DNA of 7,310 nt from an uncultured Polyangiaceae bacterium (lineage in GTDB: Bacteria > Myxococcota_A > Polyangia > Polyangiales > Houyiibacteriaceae): NCBI GenBank assembly GCA_947258625.1, contig CAMYJN010000108.1, positions 1-7,310 on the forward strand, written 5' to 3'. The position numbers and the translations under genes are program-made. Each line of letters opens with the position of its first letter. Position 1 is the stretch's first letter. The notes under the pieces are model-generated. The model was given only the letters and a program-made list of their open reading frames with translations. It was not told the DNA's origin and ran no database searches. Of the stretch, positions 1 through 5,000 are shown one piece after another.

Positions 1-448
1 GGAATCCGTAGAGCTTGCCCATCCACTCGGCGTCACGACTTGCGAGGTAGTCGTTGACCGTCACGACGTGAACACCCTTGCCTTCGAGGCCGTTCAGGTA
101 GCAGGCGAGCGTGGCGACGAGTGTCTTGCCTTCGCCTGTTTTCATCTCGGCGATCTTGCCCTGATGCAGGACGATGCCCCCCACGAGCTGAACGTCGTAG
201 TGCCGCATTCCTAGGACGCGCTTGCTGGCCTCGCGCGCGACCGCGTAGGCCGGCACGAGCAGGTCATCGAGTGAGGCGCCGTTGTCGAGCTGCTGCCTGA
301 ACTCGTCGGTTTTGCCGCGCAGCTGGGCATCCGACAGCTTCACCATCTCGTCTTCGAGCGCCGAGATCGCAGCAACCGTGGGCTGCATGCGCTTCACCTC
401 GCGGTCGTGCTTGGTGCCAAGCACCTTCTTCAGAACGGAATTGAACAC
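1..448 (-). CDS. secA: SecA, preprotein translocase ATPase subunit (N-terminal fragment)
   Basis: SecA is the cytoplasmic ATPase that pushes unfolded preproteins through the SecYEG channel. The 149 codons present read as a typical SecA N-terminus: it opens [20 protein letters not shown], has the Q-motif region [11 protein letters not shown] at residues 81-91, and carries Walker A in MKTGEGKT (102-109). The conserved stretch [18 protein letters not shown] follows (127-144), and the frame then runs off the window at base 1. The start is a GTG at 448-446. An in-frame TAG lies only 9 bases upstream of it and no ATG exists between, so GTG is the only reasonable start. No strong Shine-Dalgarno sequence is visible in the 42 bp to the upstream gene on the same strand, so the two may be co-transcribed. 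Family assignment is secure; only the 3' part is missing. Confidence 0.97.
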   Translation of the reverse strand, partial: MFNSVLKKVLGTKHDREVKRMQPTVAAISALEDEMVKLSDAQLRGKTDEFRQQLDNGASLDDLLVPAYAVAREASKRVLGMRHYDVQLVGGIVLHQGKIAEMKTGEGKTLVATLACYLNGLEGKGVHVVTVNDYLASRDAEWMGKLYGF

Positions 449-490
449 GGATGCAATCTAGGTCGGCGGGGCGAGCAGCGCAAACGACAG

Positions 491-1978
491 TCAAAACCAA
501 CGCTTAGAGAGCGCGAGCGCCGCCATCAGCACGAAGACCAAAAGCACGAAGGCCCAAAGACCGCGGCCCGACGACGGTGTTGACCGTGGGGGCGATCCCC
601 CGTCGCCGAGCGCATCGAGAAGCTGGCGCGCGCGCGCGTGTGCAAGGAGCTCGACCCGAAGCAAGACCGCAGCGACGATCAAACCGATCAGGAAGATCGC
701 CGCGGCCGCCTGCCAGCGCCGACGCTCTTGCTCGAGCTCGAGGGCTTGGTCGACGCCCAGCCGCGAGCTCATCCCAGATCCGACCGCCACGACGTCGAAG
801 CTCGACACGGCAAACAAAGCGCCGATCGCGTCCTCGACCGACGCCTCGGGAAGGAAGCCATCGAGGATCGCCAGCGCAAGTGGATCGAGCCCTTGCCGAT
901 CGGCATCGGCGAGGACGGATCTGGCCGCGGCGTGCGCCCGGTCGGGGCCAGCCGGGTCGTCGACCACGAAGCTCGTGACCCCAGCGGTGTTGTCCGAAAA
1001 GAGATCCGCTCGAATCTGCAGCCGCCAAACGCCCGGACCTGGGGCGGCGAGGTACGGGTGTTCGGGGCTGAGCGAGAGCGCCCGGACCCAGCGGCGGCCT
1101 TCAAAGACGTCGACGAGAACGGCGTCAGACTCTCCGAGCTGCTGCCAGTCCACTTGGATACTGTCTCCTTTCGCCGAGGCTCGAGCGACGATACCGCCCG
1201 GCACTAGAGGAAGCCGCACTTCGCGTGCCGCAAGCAAGGTGCCCTTTGGGTCCAGCGCTTCCACGTCGACGCGGCCTTCGCTGCCTGACACGACGATTGG
1301 AAAACGCGCGAATCCGTGGGAAGGCTCGACTGGGCCGGGCTCCACCTGCACACCCGCCAGCGATCGCAGCCGCACGCGGATATCTTGCTCGCCGACCCAG
1401 ACGGAGAGGACGCAGCGAAGCTCAGGAACACAGGCACCCTCCTCTACGCGAGGGTCGAGCAGCTCCACGGCGGGCTCCGAATTCGTCACGCGAATCGGTC
1501 CGAGCTCGTACGCCTGAAACGAAGTGACCGTGCGCCCGCTCGGCAGGCGGGAGTCGATCGATTCCCGCACATACAGGGTCCGCGTCACGGACACCTCTTG
1601 CCCGTCGATCTGGGCGGTCGCCAGCAAGGACAGCGGTCCGTTCAGCCCGCTCGGGATGGGAAGCTGCCCCTCCCTTCCATGAACGAGCGACTGGGCGAGC
1701 TCCGTGCGGGCGAGCGCCATTCCTGATGCGCTCCGGAGCTCGACGACGACCGGCGGAGAGACGACGACCGTGTAGCCCTCGTGGTTTTCATCGAGTTGCC
1801 ATGCGCGTAGACCGATCGTCGTGCCGGGGCGCGCGACGACGGGTGCGCTGAAACGAAGATCAGGAATCGGCGACGGGATACCAGCGATCCAGAGCACCGC
1901 GAGGATGAGCGCGGCGAGCAAAGGCGACAGGCGAATCGCCAATGAAAATCGGTCGATTTGTGGGTCTTGCTTCGCCAT
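491..1978 (-). CDS. Membrane-anchored protein with MG2-like extracytoplasmic region, function unknown
   Basis: About 495 residues, not recognised as a named family. One hydrophobic helix lies near the N-terminus (about residues 17-34), then roughly 385 residues of beta-rich sequence, then two helices at about 423-442 and 473-491. Between the last two is a charged, Arg/Gly/Ser-rich loop. The predicted topology is an extracytoplasmic body held by three helices. Residues about 41-138 (pattern APVVARPGTTIGLRAWQ, then V.ELRSASGMALARTEL, then LLATAQIDGQEVSVTRTLYV) resemble an MG2-type macroglobulin beta-sandwich as seen in bacterial alpha-2-macroglobulins; this is inferred by eye. Cys183 and Cys189 could form a disulfide. 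No catalytic motif is visible. I chose the ATG at 1978. An in-frame TTG at 1990 and a CTG at 1996 are alternatives, with AAGG 13 and 7 bases upstream of them respectively. The gene is followed 42 bp later by secA. Confidence 0.85.
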   Translation of the reverse strand: MAKQDPQIDRFSLAIRLSPLLAALILAVLWIAGIPSPIPDLRFSAPVVARPGTTIGLRAWQLDENHEGYTVVVSPPVVVELRSASGMALARTELAQSLVHGREGQLPIPSGLNGPLSLLATAQIDGQEVSVTRTLYVRESIDSRLPSGRTVTSFQAYELGPIRVTNSEPAVELLDPRVEEGACVPELRCVLSVWVGEQDIRVRLRSLAGVQVEPGPVEPSHGFARFPIVVSGSEGRVDVEALDPKGTLLAAREVRLPLVPGGIVARASAKGDSIQVDWQQLGESDAVLVDVFEGRRWVRALSLSPEHPYLAAPGPGVWRLQIRADLFSDNTAGVTSFVVDDPAGPDRAHAAARSVLADADRQGLDPLALAILDGFLPEASVEDAIGALFAVSSFDVVAVGSGMSSRLGVDQALELEQERRRWQAAAAIFLIGLIVAAVLLRVELLAHARARQLLDALGDGGSPPRSTPSSGRGLWAFVLLVFVLMAALALSKRWF

Positions 1979-2033
1979 GGGGATGGACAAACTCAGGATG
2001 TTACCTTAGGAGACCTAGAAGTAGAGAGCACGA
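1979..2033. promoter_or_regulatory. Short divergent intergenic segment between membrane protein and fur
   Basis: Only 55 bp (43 bp if the TTG start at 1990 is used) separate the two divergent start codons, so their promoters must overlap each other or sit inside the opposite gene. A small inverted repeat, TAGG-AGA-CCTA (2007-2017), lies in the middle. No convincing -35/-10 pair and no match to a Fur box is visible. The fur side carries a GAGAG ribosome-binding sequence (2024-2028) five bases before its ATG. Confidence 0.4.
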
Positions 2034-2492
2034 ATGGGAGCCACCGCCGAACACGACGTCGAGCAACTCCGTGCTCGTCTGAACGAGTACATGAGCAAGC
2101 ATGGGCTGCGTTCGACGGAGCAGCGGCGCTTGGTGACCGAGATGTTTTTCTCCAGCTCCGACCATCTCTCGATCGAGGACTTGCTCGAGCGGGTGCGGCT
2201 GGAGGAGCCGAGAATCGGTTACGCGACGGTGTATCGGACGCTCAAGCTCCTCAAGGACTGCGGGCTCGCCTTCGAGCGTCACTTCGGCGACGGGGTGTCC
2301 CGCTACGAGGTCGCGTGGGCCGACGAACATCACGACCATCTGATCTGCCTCGAGTGCGAAAAGATTGTCGAATTCGAAGACGAAGCCATCGAGGACCTTC
2401 AGCACAAGGTCGCCTCGAGGCTTGGCTTCAAGCTCGTCCGCCACAAGCTCGAGCTTTACGGCGTCTGTGGCGACTGCCAGGCCAAGAGCTAA
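2034..2492 (+). CDS. fur: Fur family metal-responsive transcriptional regulator
   Basis: A complete 152-residue protein, close to the usual ~148. Fur is a cytoplasmic dimeric repressor that binds DNA when loaded with Fe(II) and controls iron uptake and storage genes. The N-terminal winged helix includes the recognition segment GYATVYRTLKLL (62-73). The dimerisation domain carries HHDHLICLEC (99-108). By alignment with E. coli Fur, all metal ligands are present: H44, E92, H99, D101, H102, E113, E120 and H137. Two CxxC pairs (C105/C108 and C145/C148) fit the structural zinc site. The complete ligand set favours true Fur over Zur or PerR, although PerR-like sensing cannot be excluded by sequence alone. 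The ATG is preceded by GAGAG five bases upstream. It is divergent from the MG2-like membrane protein and convergent with the acyl-CoA dehydrogenase, whose end lies 28 bp away. Confidence 0.93.
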   Translation: MGATAEHDVEQLRARLNEYMSKHGLRSTEQRRLVTEMFFSSSDHLSIEDLLERVRLEEPRIGYATVYRTLKLLKDCGLAFERHFGDGVSRYEVAWADEHHDHLICLECEKIVEFEDEAIEDLQHKVASRLGFKLVRHKLELYGVCGDCQAKS

Positions 2493-2520
2493 TCCTCGCA
2501 GCGGCCTTACGCAGGCGATG

Positions 2521-4362
2521 TCAAACGGTCGCGAACGCCGCGTCCGGGATGTCCACAGGAATCGTATCGATTGCACTGAGTCGCTTCACGCGGCTCGGCA
2601 AGGTGGTGAGAACATTGTTCGCGAAGTACTGCGCGGCGAACTTCTTGCCCGTGTAGAACGCGTGGTCGGGGTGGGTCTCCGAAGTCTCCGGCAGCTTCGT
2701 CAAAGCGATGGAAGCTTGGTCCAAAAGCAGCCAGCCGACCGCGAGCTCGCTCATGATCACGAGAAAATCCTCGGCTGCGAGGGGGATGTGCTCGACCTTG
2801 CCGCCCTTGAACCAGCCGATGAGCTGCGTGACCGATGCGGCGACCGCTTCGTGCGCGTTCTGGAGGTGACCGATGCCCTCTTTGAGCTCGGGCGTGTCCT
2901 TGTTCGCCATGATGAAATTTTGGATGTCGGTCAAGAACGCCTGAGTGTTGGCACCGCCGCCTTGGCCGAGCTTTCGGCTCACCAAATCCATCGACTGGAT
3001 GAAGTTGGTGCCTTCGTAGATCTGGAAGATCTTCGAGTCGCGGCAGTACTGCTCCACCGGGTAGTCCTTCAGGTAGCCGTGGCCGCCGTATACCTGAATG
3101 GCTCGGCTCGACACCTCGAACGCCGCATCGGTGCCATAGGCTTTCACCAGCGGCGTGAGGAGGTCGACCTGACCTTTGTGGTAGGCCTCGGACTCGTCAT
3201 CCTTGCCCTGCGTCGCGCGCAAGCGGTCTCCGTGGTTGGACAGCTTCATGACGAGCGCGCGCACGCCCTCGACGCGCGCCTTCATCCCCAAAAGGTCGCG
3301 GCGGATGTTCGGATGCTCGAGGATCGGAACACGTGGAGCGTTGGCATCTTTAAATTGCTTGACGCTCGCACCTTGTTTGCGCTCGCGCGCGTATTCGAGC
3401 GCGCTGAGGTACGCGGCCGAGGCCACCGATAGGCCTTGAATGCCGACGCCGATACGGGCCGCGTTCATCATGTGAAACATTTGGCGAATGCCCTGGTGCT
3501 CGACGCCGCCGACCACCTCTCCGATGCACCCACCTTCGTCGCCGAAGTTCATCACGCAGGTCGCAGACCCGTTGATGCCCATCTTGTGCTCGATTGAGGG
3601 TACCGTGACGTCGTTGCTGTCTCCAAGCGAGCCGTCCTCGTTGAGTCGGACCCGAGGCACGATGAAGAGCGAAAGCCCTTTGGTTCCAGCCTCCGCGCCT
3701 TCGATGCGCGCGAGAACCAGGTGGATGACGTTCTCGCCCAGATCGTTGTCGCCGCCGCTGATGAAAATCTTGGTGCCCTGGACGCTGTACGTGCCGTCGT
3801 CGTTTCGGCGGGCGCCGCTCGACGCGGAGCCGACGTCGGAGCCCGCATGCGGCTCGGTGAGACACATGGTCCCCGTCCATTCGCCGCTCAGCATCTTTGG
3901 AACATAATTCTTCTTCTGCGCCTCCGTGCCGAACTCCAAAATTAGCTCCGCAGCGGACAGACTCAGGCCGGTGTACATCGTGAACGCCGTGTTTGCACCG
4001 CAGAGCATTTCCTCGACAAACGAGCCCACCATGCTTGGCGCGTCTTGGCCGCCCCAGCGCGAAGGAGCAGCGACCGTGCGCCAGCCCGCTTCCCAGAGCT
4101 TGTCCCATGCACCCTTGAATCCGTCGGGCGTGATCACGCGTCCATCTTCGATTCTGCAGCCCTGTTCATCACCAGTGGAGTTGAGGGGGCCAATCACATC
4201 GCAGACGAAGCGATAGACTTCGTCCAAGACCATGTCGCACTCCTCTGCTCCCCATTCGGCATAGGGTTCCTTCCCAAGGACGGAGTGCAGGTCGAACTGC
4301 TCGAAAAACAGGAACCGAAAGTCTCGTAGATCCGCACGATAGCGATTCATTGCTTGTGCCAC
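2521..4362 (-). CDS. Acyl-CoA dehydrogenase, ~600-residue DmdC/AidB-related class with C-terminal extension
   Basis: An FAD flavoprotein that introduces an alpha-beta double bond into an acyl-CoA, passing electrons to electron-transfer flavoprotein; it acts in the cytoplasm. Residue numbers are for the 613-residue product. The class-typical opening YRADLRDFRFLFFEQFDL is at 8-25. The FAD/substrate motif CLTEPHAGSDVG is at 167-178 and GTKIFISGG at 196-204. YGGHGY is at 425-430. The catalytic base is Glu450 in QIYEGTN, equivalent to the Glu of medium-chain acyl-CoA dehydrogenase. After about residue 470 comes the extra helical domain (KKFAAQYFANNVLT near 573-586) found in the ~600-residue subfamily that includes 3-methylmercaptopropionyl-CoA dehydrogenase. 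The exact substrate cannot be told; general medium- or long-chain oxidation is equally possible. The GTG at 4362 is chosen because GGAGG lies five bases upstream; the longer frame from a GTG at 4389 and the ATG at 4350 both lack a well-spaced site. Confidence 0.95.
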   Translation of the reverse strand: MAQAMNRYRADLRDFRFLFFEQFDLHSVLGKEPYAEWGAEECDMVLDEVYRFVCDVIGPLNSTGDEQGCRIEDGRVITPDGFKGAWDKLWEAGWRTVAAPSRWGGQDAPSMVGSFVEEMLCGANTAFTMYTGLSLSAAELILEFGTEAQKKNYVPKMLSGEWTGTMCLTEPHAGSDVGSASSGARRNDDGTYSVQGTKIFISGGDNDLGENVIHLVLARIEGAEAGTKGLSLFIVPRVRLNEDGSLGDSNDVTVPSIEHKMGINGSATCVMNFGDEGGCIGEVVGGVEHQGIRQMFHMMNAARIGVGIQGLSVASAAYLSALEYARERKQGASVKQFKDANAPRVPILEHPNIRRDLLGMKARVEGVRALVMKLSNHGDRLRATQGKDDESEAYHKGQVDLLTPLVKAYGTDAAFEVSSRAIQVYGGHGYLKDYPVEQYCRDSKIFQIYEGTNFIQSMDLVSRKLGQGGGANTQAFLTDIQNFIMANKDTPELKEGIGHLQNAHEAVAASVTQLIGWFKGGKVEHIPLAAEDFLVIMSELAVGWLLLDQASIALTKLPETSETHPDHAFYTGKKFAAQYFANNVLTTLPSRVKRLSAIDTIPVDIPDAAFATV

Positions 4363-4367
4363 GTCTG

Positions 4368-4372
4368 CCTCC
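4368..4372 (-). promoter_or_regulatory. Shine-Dalgarno of the acyl-CoA dehydrogenase (decides the start)
   Basis: On the minus strand GGAGG is followed by five bases (CAGAC) and then GTG at 4362. This is a textbook ribosome-binding arrangement and favours GTG 4362 over the upstream GTG 4389 and the downstream ATG 4350. Confidence 0.75.
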
Positions 4373-4402
4373 AACTCTGAGCAGGTCACCCTCGGGCCTG
4401 GA

Positions 4403-4416
4403 CACGTGATTACGTG
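4403..4416. promoter_or_regulatory. Candidate operator: inverted repeat CACGT-GATT-ACGTG
   Basis: A perfect 5-bp inverted repeat with a 4-bp spacer lies about 40 bp upstream of the dehydrogenase start. Read as direct repeats, ACGTGA occurs at 4404-4409 and again at 4412-4417, with a third copy at 4448-4453. Such half-site clusters are typical of transcription factor sites, for example the TetR-type repressors that often control acyl-CoA metabolism. No cognate regulator gene is in the window, so the assignment is an inference. Confidence 0.35.
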
Positions 4417-4591
4417 ATGAGGCCTCGATGGATGCCAGCTGTAAGAAACGTGAGGCCACCTCGCCTTTTCGTCAAGGAGTCGATAGCCCTATTCGCGGGT
4501 GCGATGCCTCACAAACTCCCCAATCCGAGCGATCGCGCACCGCCCCCCCTCGATCCGGGGACGAAGTCCGCTGTAGCGAAACGCGTGGTCA

Positions 4592-4615
4592 TCGACGGCA
4601 TGCGAATGCCGGTGA
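4592..4615. other. Hairpin with GCGA tetraloop
   Basis: CGGCAT (4596-4601) pairs perfectly with ATGCCG (4606-4611) around a GCGA loop, a GNRA tetraloop in plus-strand RNA. A G-A mismatch, a G-T wobble and two more pairs extend the stem to 4592/4615. No T-run follows, so it is not an intrinsic terminator. It may be part of a structured transcript or chance. Confidence 0.35.
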
Positions 4616-4751
4616 CGACATCCTGGTGACTGTCGAATTGCATGGAGCCACTGCGACGATCCAGGCCGATCCAGCCAGCGAAGCGGGACTGCAGTTCCCC
4701 TGACGCGGGTATCGAACGGATTCGAGTTCGCGAAACATGGTCCACCGCCCC

Positions 4752-4759
4752 AGGAGGTG
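4752..4759 (+). promoter_or_regulatory. Consensus Shine-Dalgarno sequence in the argS upstream region
   Basis: AGGAGGTG matches eight contiguous bases of the anti-Shine-Dalgarno complement and stands three bases before an ATG at 4763. It is the strongest ribosome-binding sequence I see in the window, yet it leads only to a very short reading frame. Confidence 0.4.
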
Positions 4760-4762
4760 AAC

Positions 4763-4801
4763 ATGTCGTACGCAGGGGCCCGGGGCGCCGCGACATGGTG
4801 A
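4763..4801 (+). CDS. Possible 12-residue leader peptide upstream of argS
   Basis: An ATG-initiated frame encodes MSYAGARGAATW and ends at TGA. It is preceded by AGGAGGTG with a 3-base gap. Its codons from 4775 onward coincide with the left arm of the large inverted repeat, so a ribosome translating it would keep that arm from pairing. The single Arg codon (CGG) and the location 200 bases before argS suggest a leader. One Arg codon is far weaker than in classical attenuation leaders, and the frame may be chance. No homologue is known to me. Confidence 0.25.
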   Translation: MSYAGARGAATW

Positions 4802-4821
4802 TGCAGCGACGTAGCGAGTGA

Positions 4822-4852
4822 CAATCTGCATGCGAGCACCCACCGCAGATTG
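4822..4852. other. Hairpin inside the inverted repeat, arm 1
   Basis: CAATCTGC (4822-4829) and GCAGATTG (4845-4852) form a perfect 8-bp stem with a 15-base loop, located just inside the left arm of the large inverted repeat. Confidence 0.5.
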
Positions 4853-4866
4853 GGCGCGAGCTCCGA

Positions 4867-4894
4867 GGCGAGGCTTGCGTGGTCTAAGCTCGCC
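4867..4894. other. Hairpin inside the inverted repeat, arm 2, with alternative pairings
   Basis: GGCGAG-g-CTT (4867-4876, one bulged G) pairs with AAGCTCGCC (4886-4894) around a 9-base loop. The same bases have competing partners: GCGAGCT (4856-4862) can pair with AGCTCGC (4887-4893), and GGCTTGC (4872-4878) with GCAAGCC (4914-4920). Mutually exclusive stems would allow switching, but short GC-rich complements also arise by chance. Confidence 0.4.
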
Positions 4895-5000
4895 AGTGCA
4901 TCCGACCACATTTGCAAGCCGAGCCGTTCGCAGCATCTCCGTGTCGCGGCGCCCCGGGCCCCGGTGGCGCTGACGCTGTCGACCTCGTAAGCCTCCGCCC

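Larger units (their letters stand above)
4775..4962. repeat. Large 35-bp inverted repeat enclosing 118 bp
   Basis: Bases 4775-4809 and 4928-4962 are reverse complements at 32 of 35 positions. The outermost 21 pairs (4775-4795 with 4942-4962) are all perfect and almost entirely G-C. The exceptions are a T-G wobble (4796/4941) and two mismatches (4799/4938 and 4805/4932). As RNA this would be an extremely stable stem closing a branched structure of about 188 nt. It ends 38 bases before the argS ATG. It is not followed by a T-run. No target-site duplication is evident at its outer edges and no transposase is nearby. Confidence 0.85.
4363..5000. other. 638-bp intergenic region between divergent acyl-CoA dehydrogenase and argS
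   Basis: No convincing protein gene was found. Several open frames of 70-140 codons exist on both strands, but they overlap each other and are Arg/Pro-rich. They match no family I recognise, as expected of random open frames in GC-rich DNA. The region must contain the promoters of both flanking genes. It also carries the structures listed separately: ACGTGA half-sites (4404-4453), a GNRA-capped hairpin (4592-4615), a consensus ribosome-binding site with a 12-codon frame (4752-4801), and a large inverted repeat with internal hairpins (4775-4962). Confidence 0.7.

Noticed and set aside
264..500. 78-codon minus-strand frame over the start of secA
   Set aside because: It is out of frame with the clear SecA sequence on the same strand and reads as low-complexity Arg/Ala-rich protein; the real secA starts at the GTG at 448.
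504..1726. Several open frames of 75-190 codons on both strands within the membrane protein gene
   Set aside because: They are shadow frames, rich in Arg, Pro and Ser, without recognisable motifs. The minus-strand frame at 491-1978 has coherent membrane helices and beta-strand pattern instead.
2504..2516. GCCT-TACGC-AGGC hairpin between convergent fur and acyl-CoA dehydrogenase as a terminator
   Set aside because: It has only four base pairs and no T-run on either side, too weak to call a terminator.
3350..4108. 252-codon minus-strand frame inside the acyl-CoA dehydrogenase
   Set aside because: It is a frame-shifted shadow of the dehydrogenase, Arg/His-rich and without motifs, while the main frame carries all catalytic signatures.
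4414..4629. 71-codon plus-strand frame starting ATGATG
   Set aside because: It is Pro/Arg-rich with no recognisable family, no ribosome-binding site and many uncommon codons for this genome; it also overlaps the dehydrogenase promoter region.
4489..4917. 142-codon minus-strand frame in the acyl-CoA dehydrogenase/argS gap
   Set aside because: Its first part has plausible composition, but it spans the left arm of the inverted repeat, has no ribosome-binding site, shows no known motif, and competes with equally open frames on both strands.
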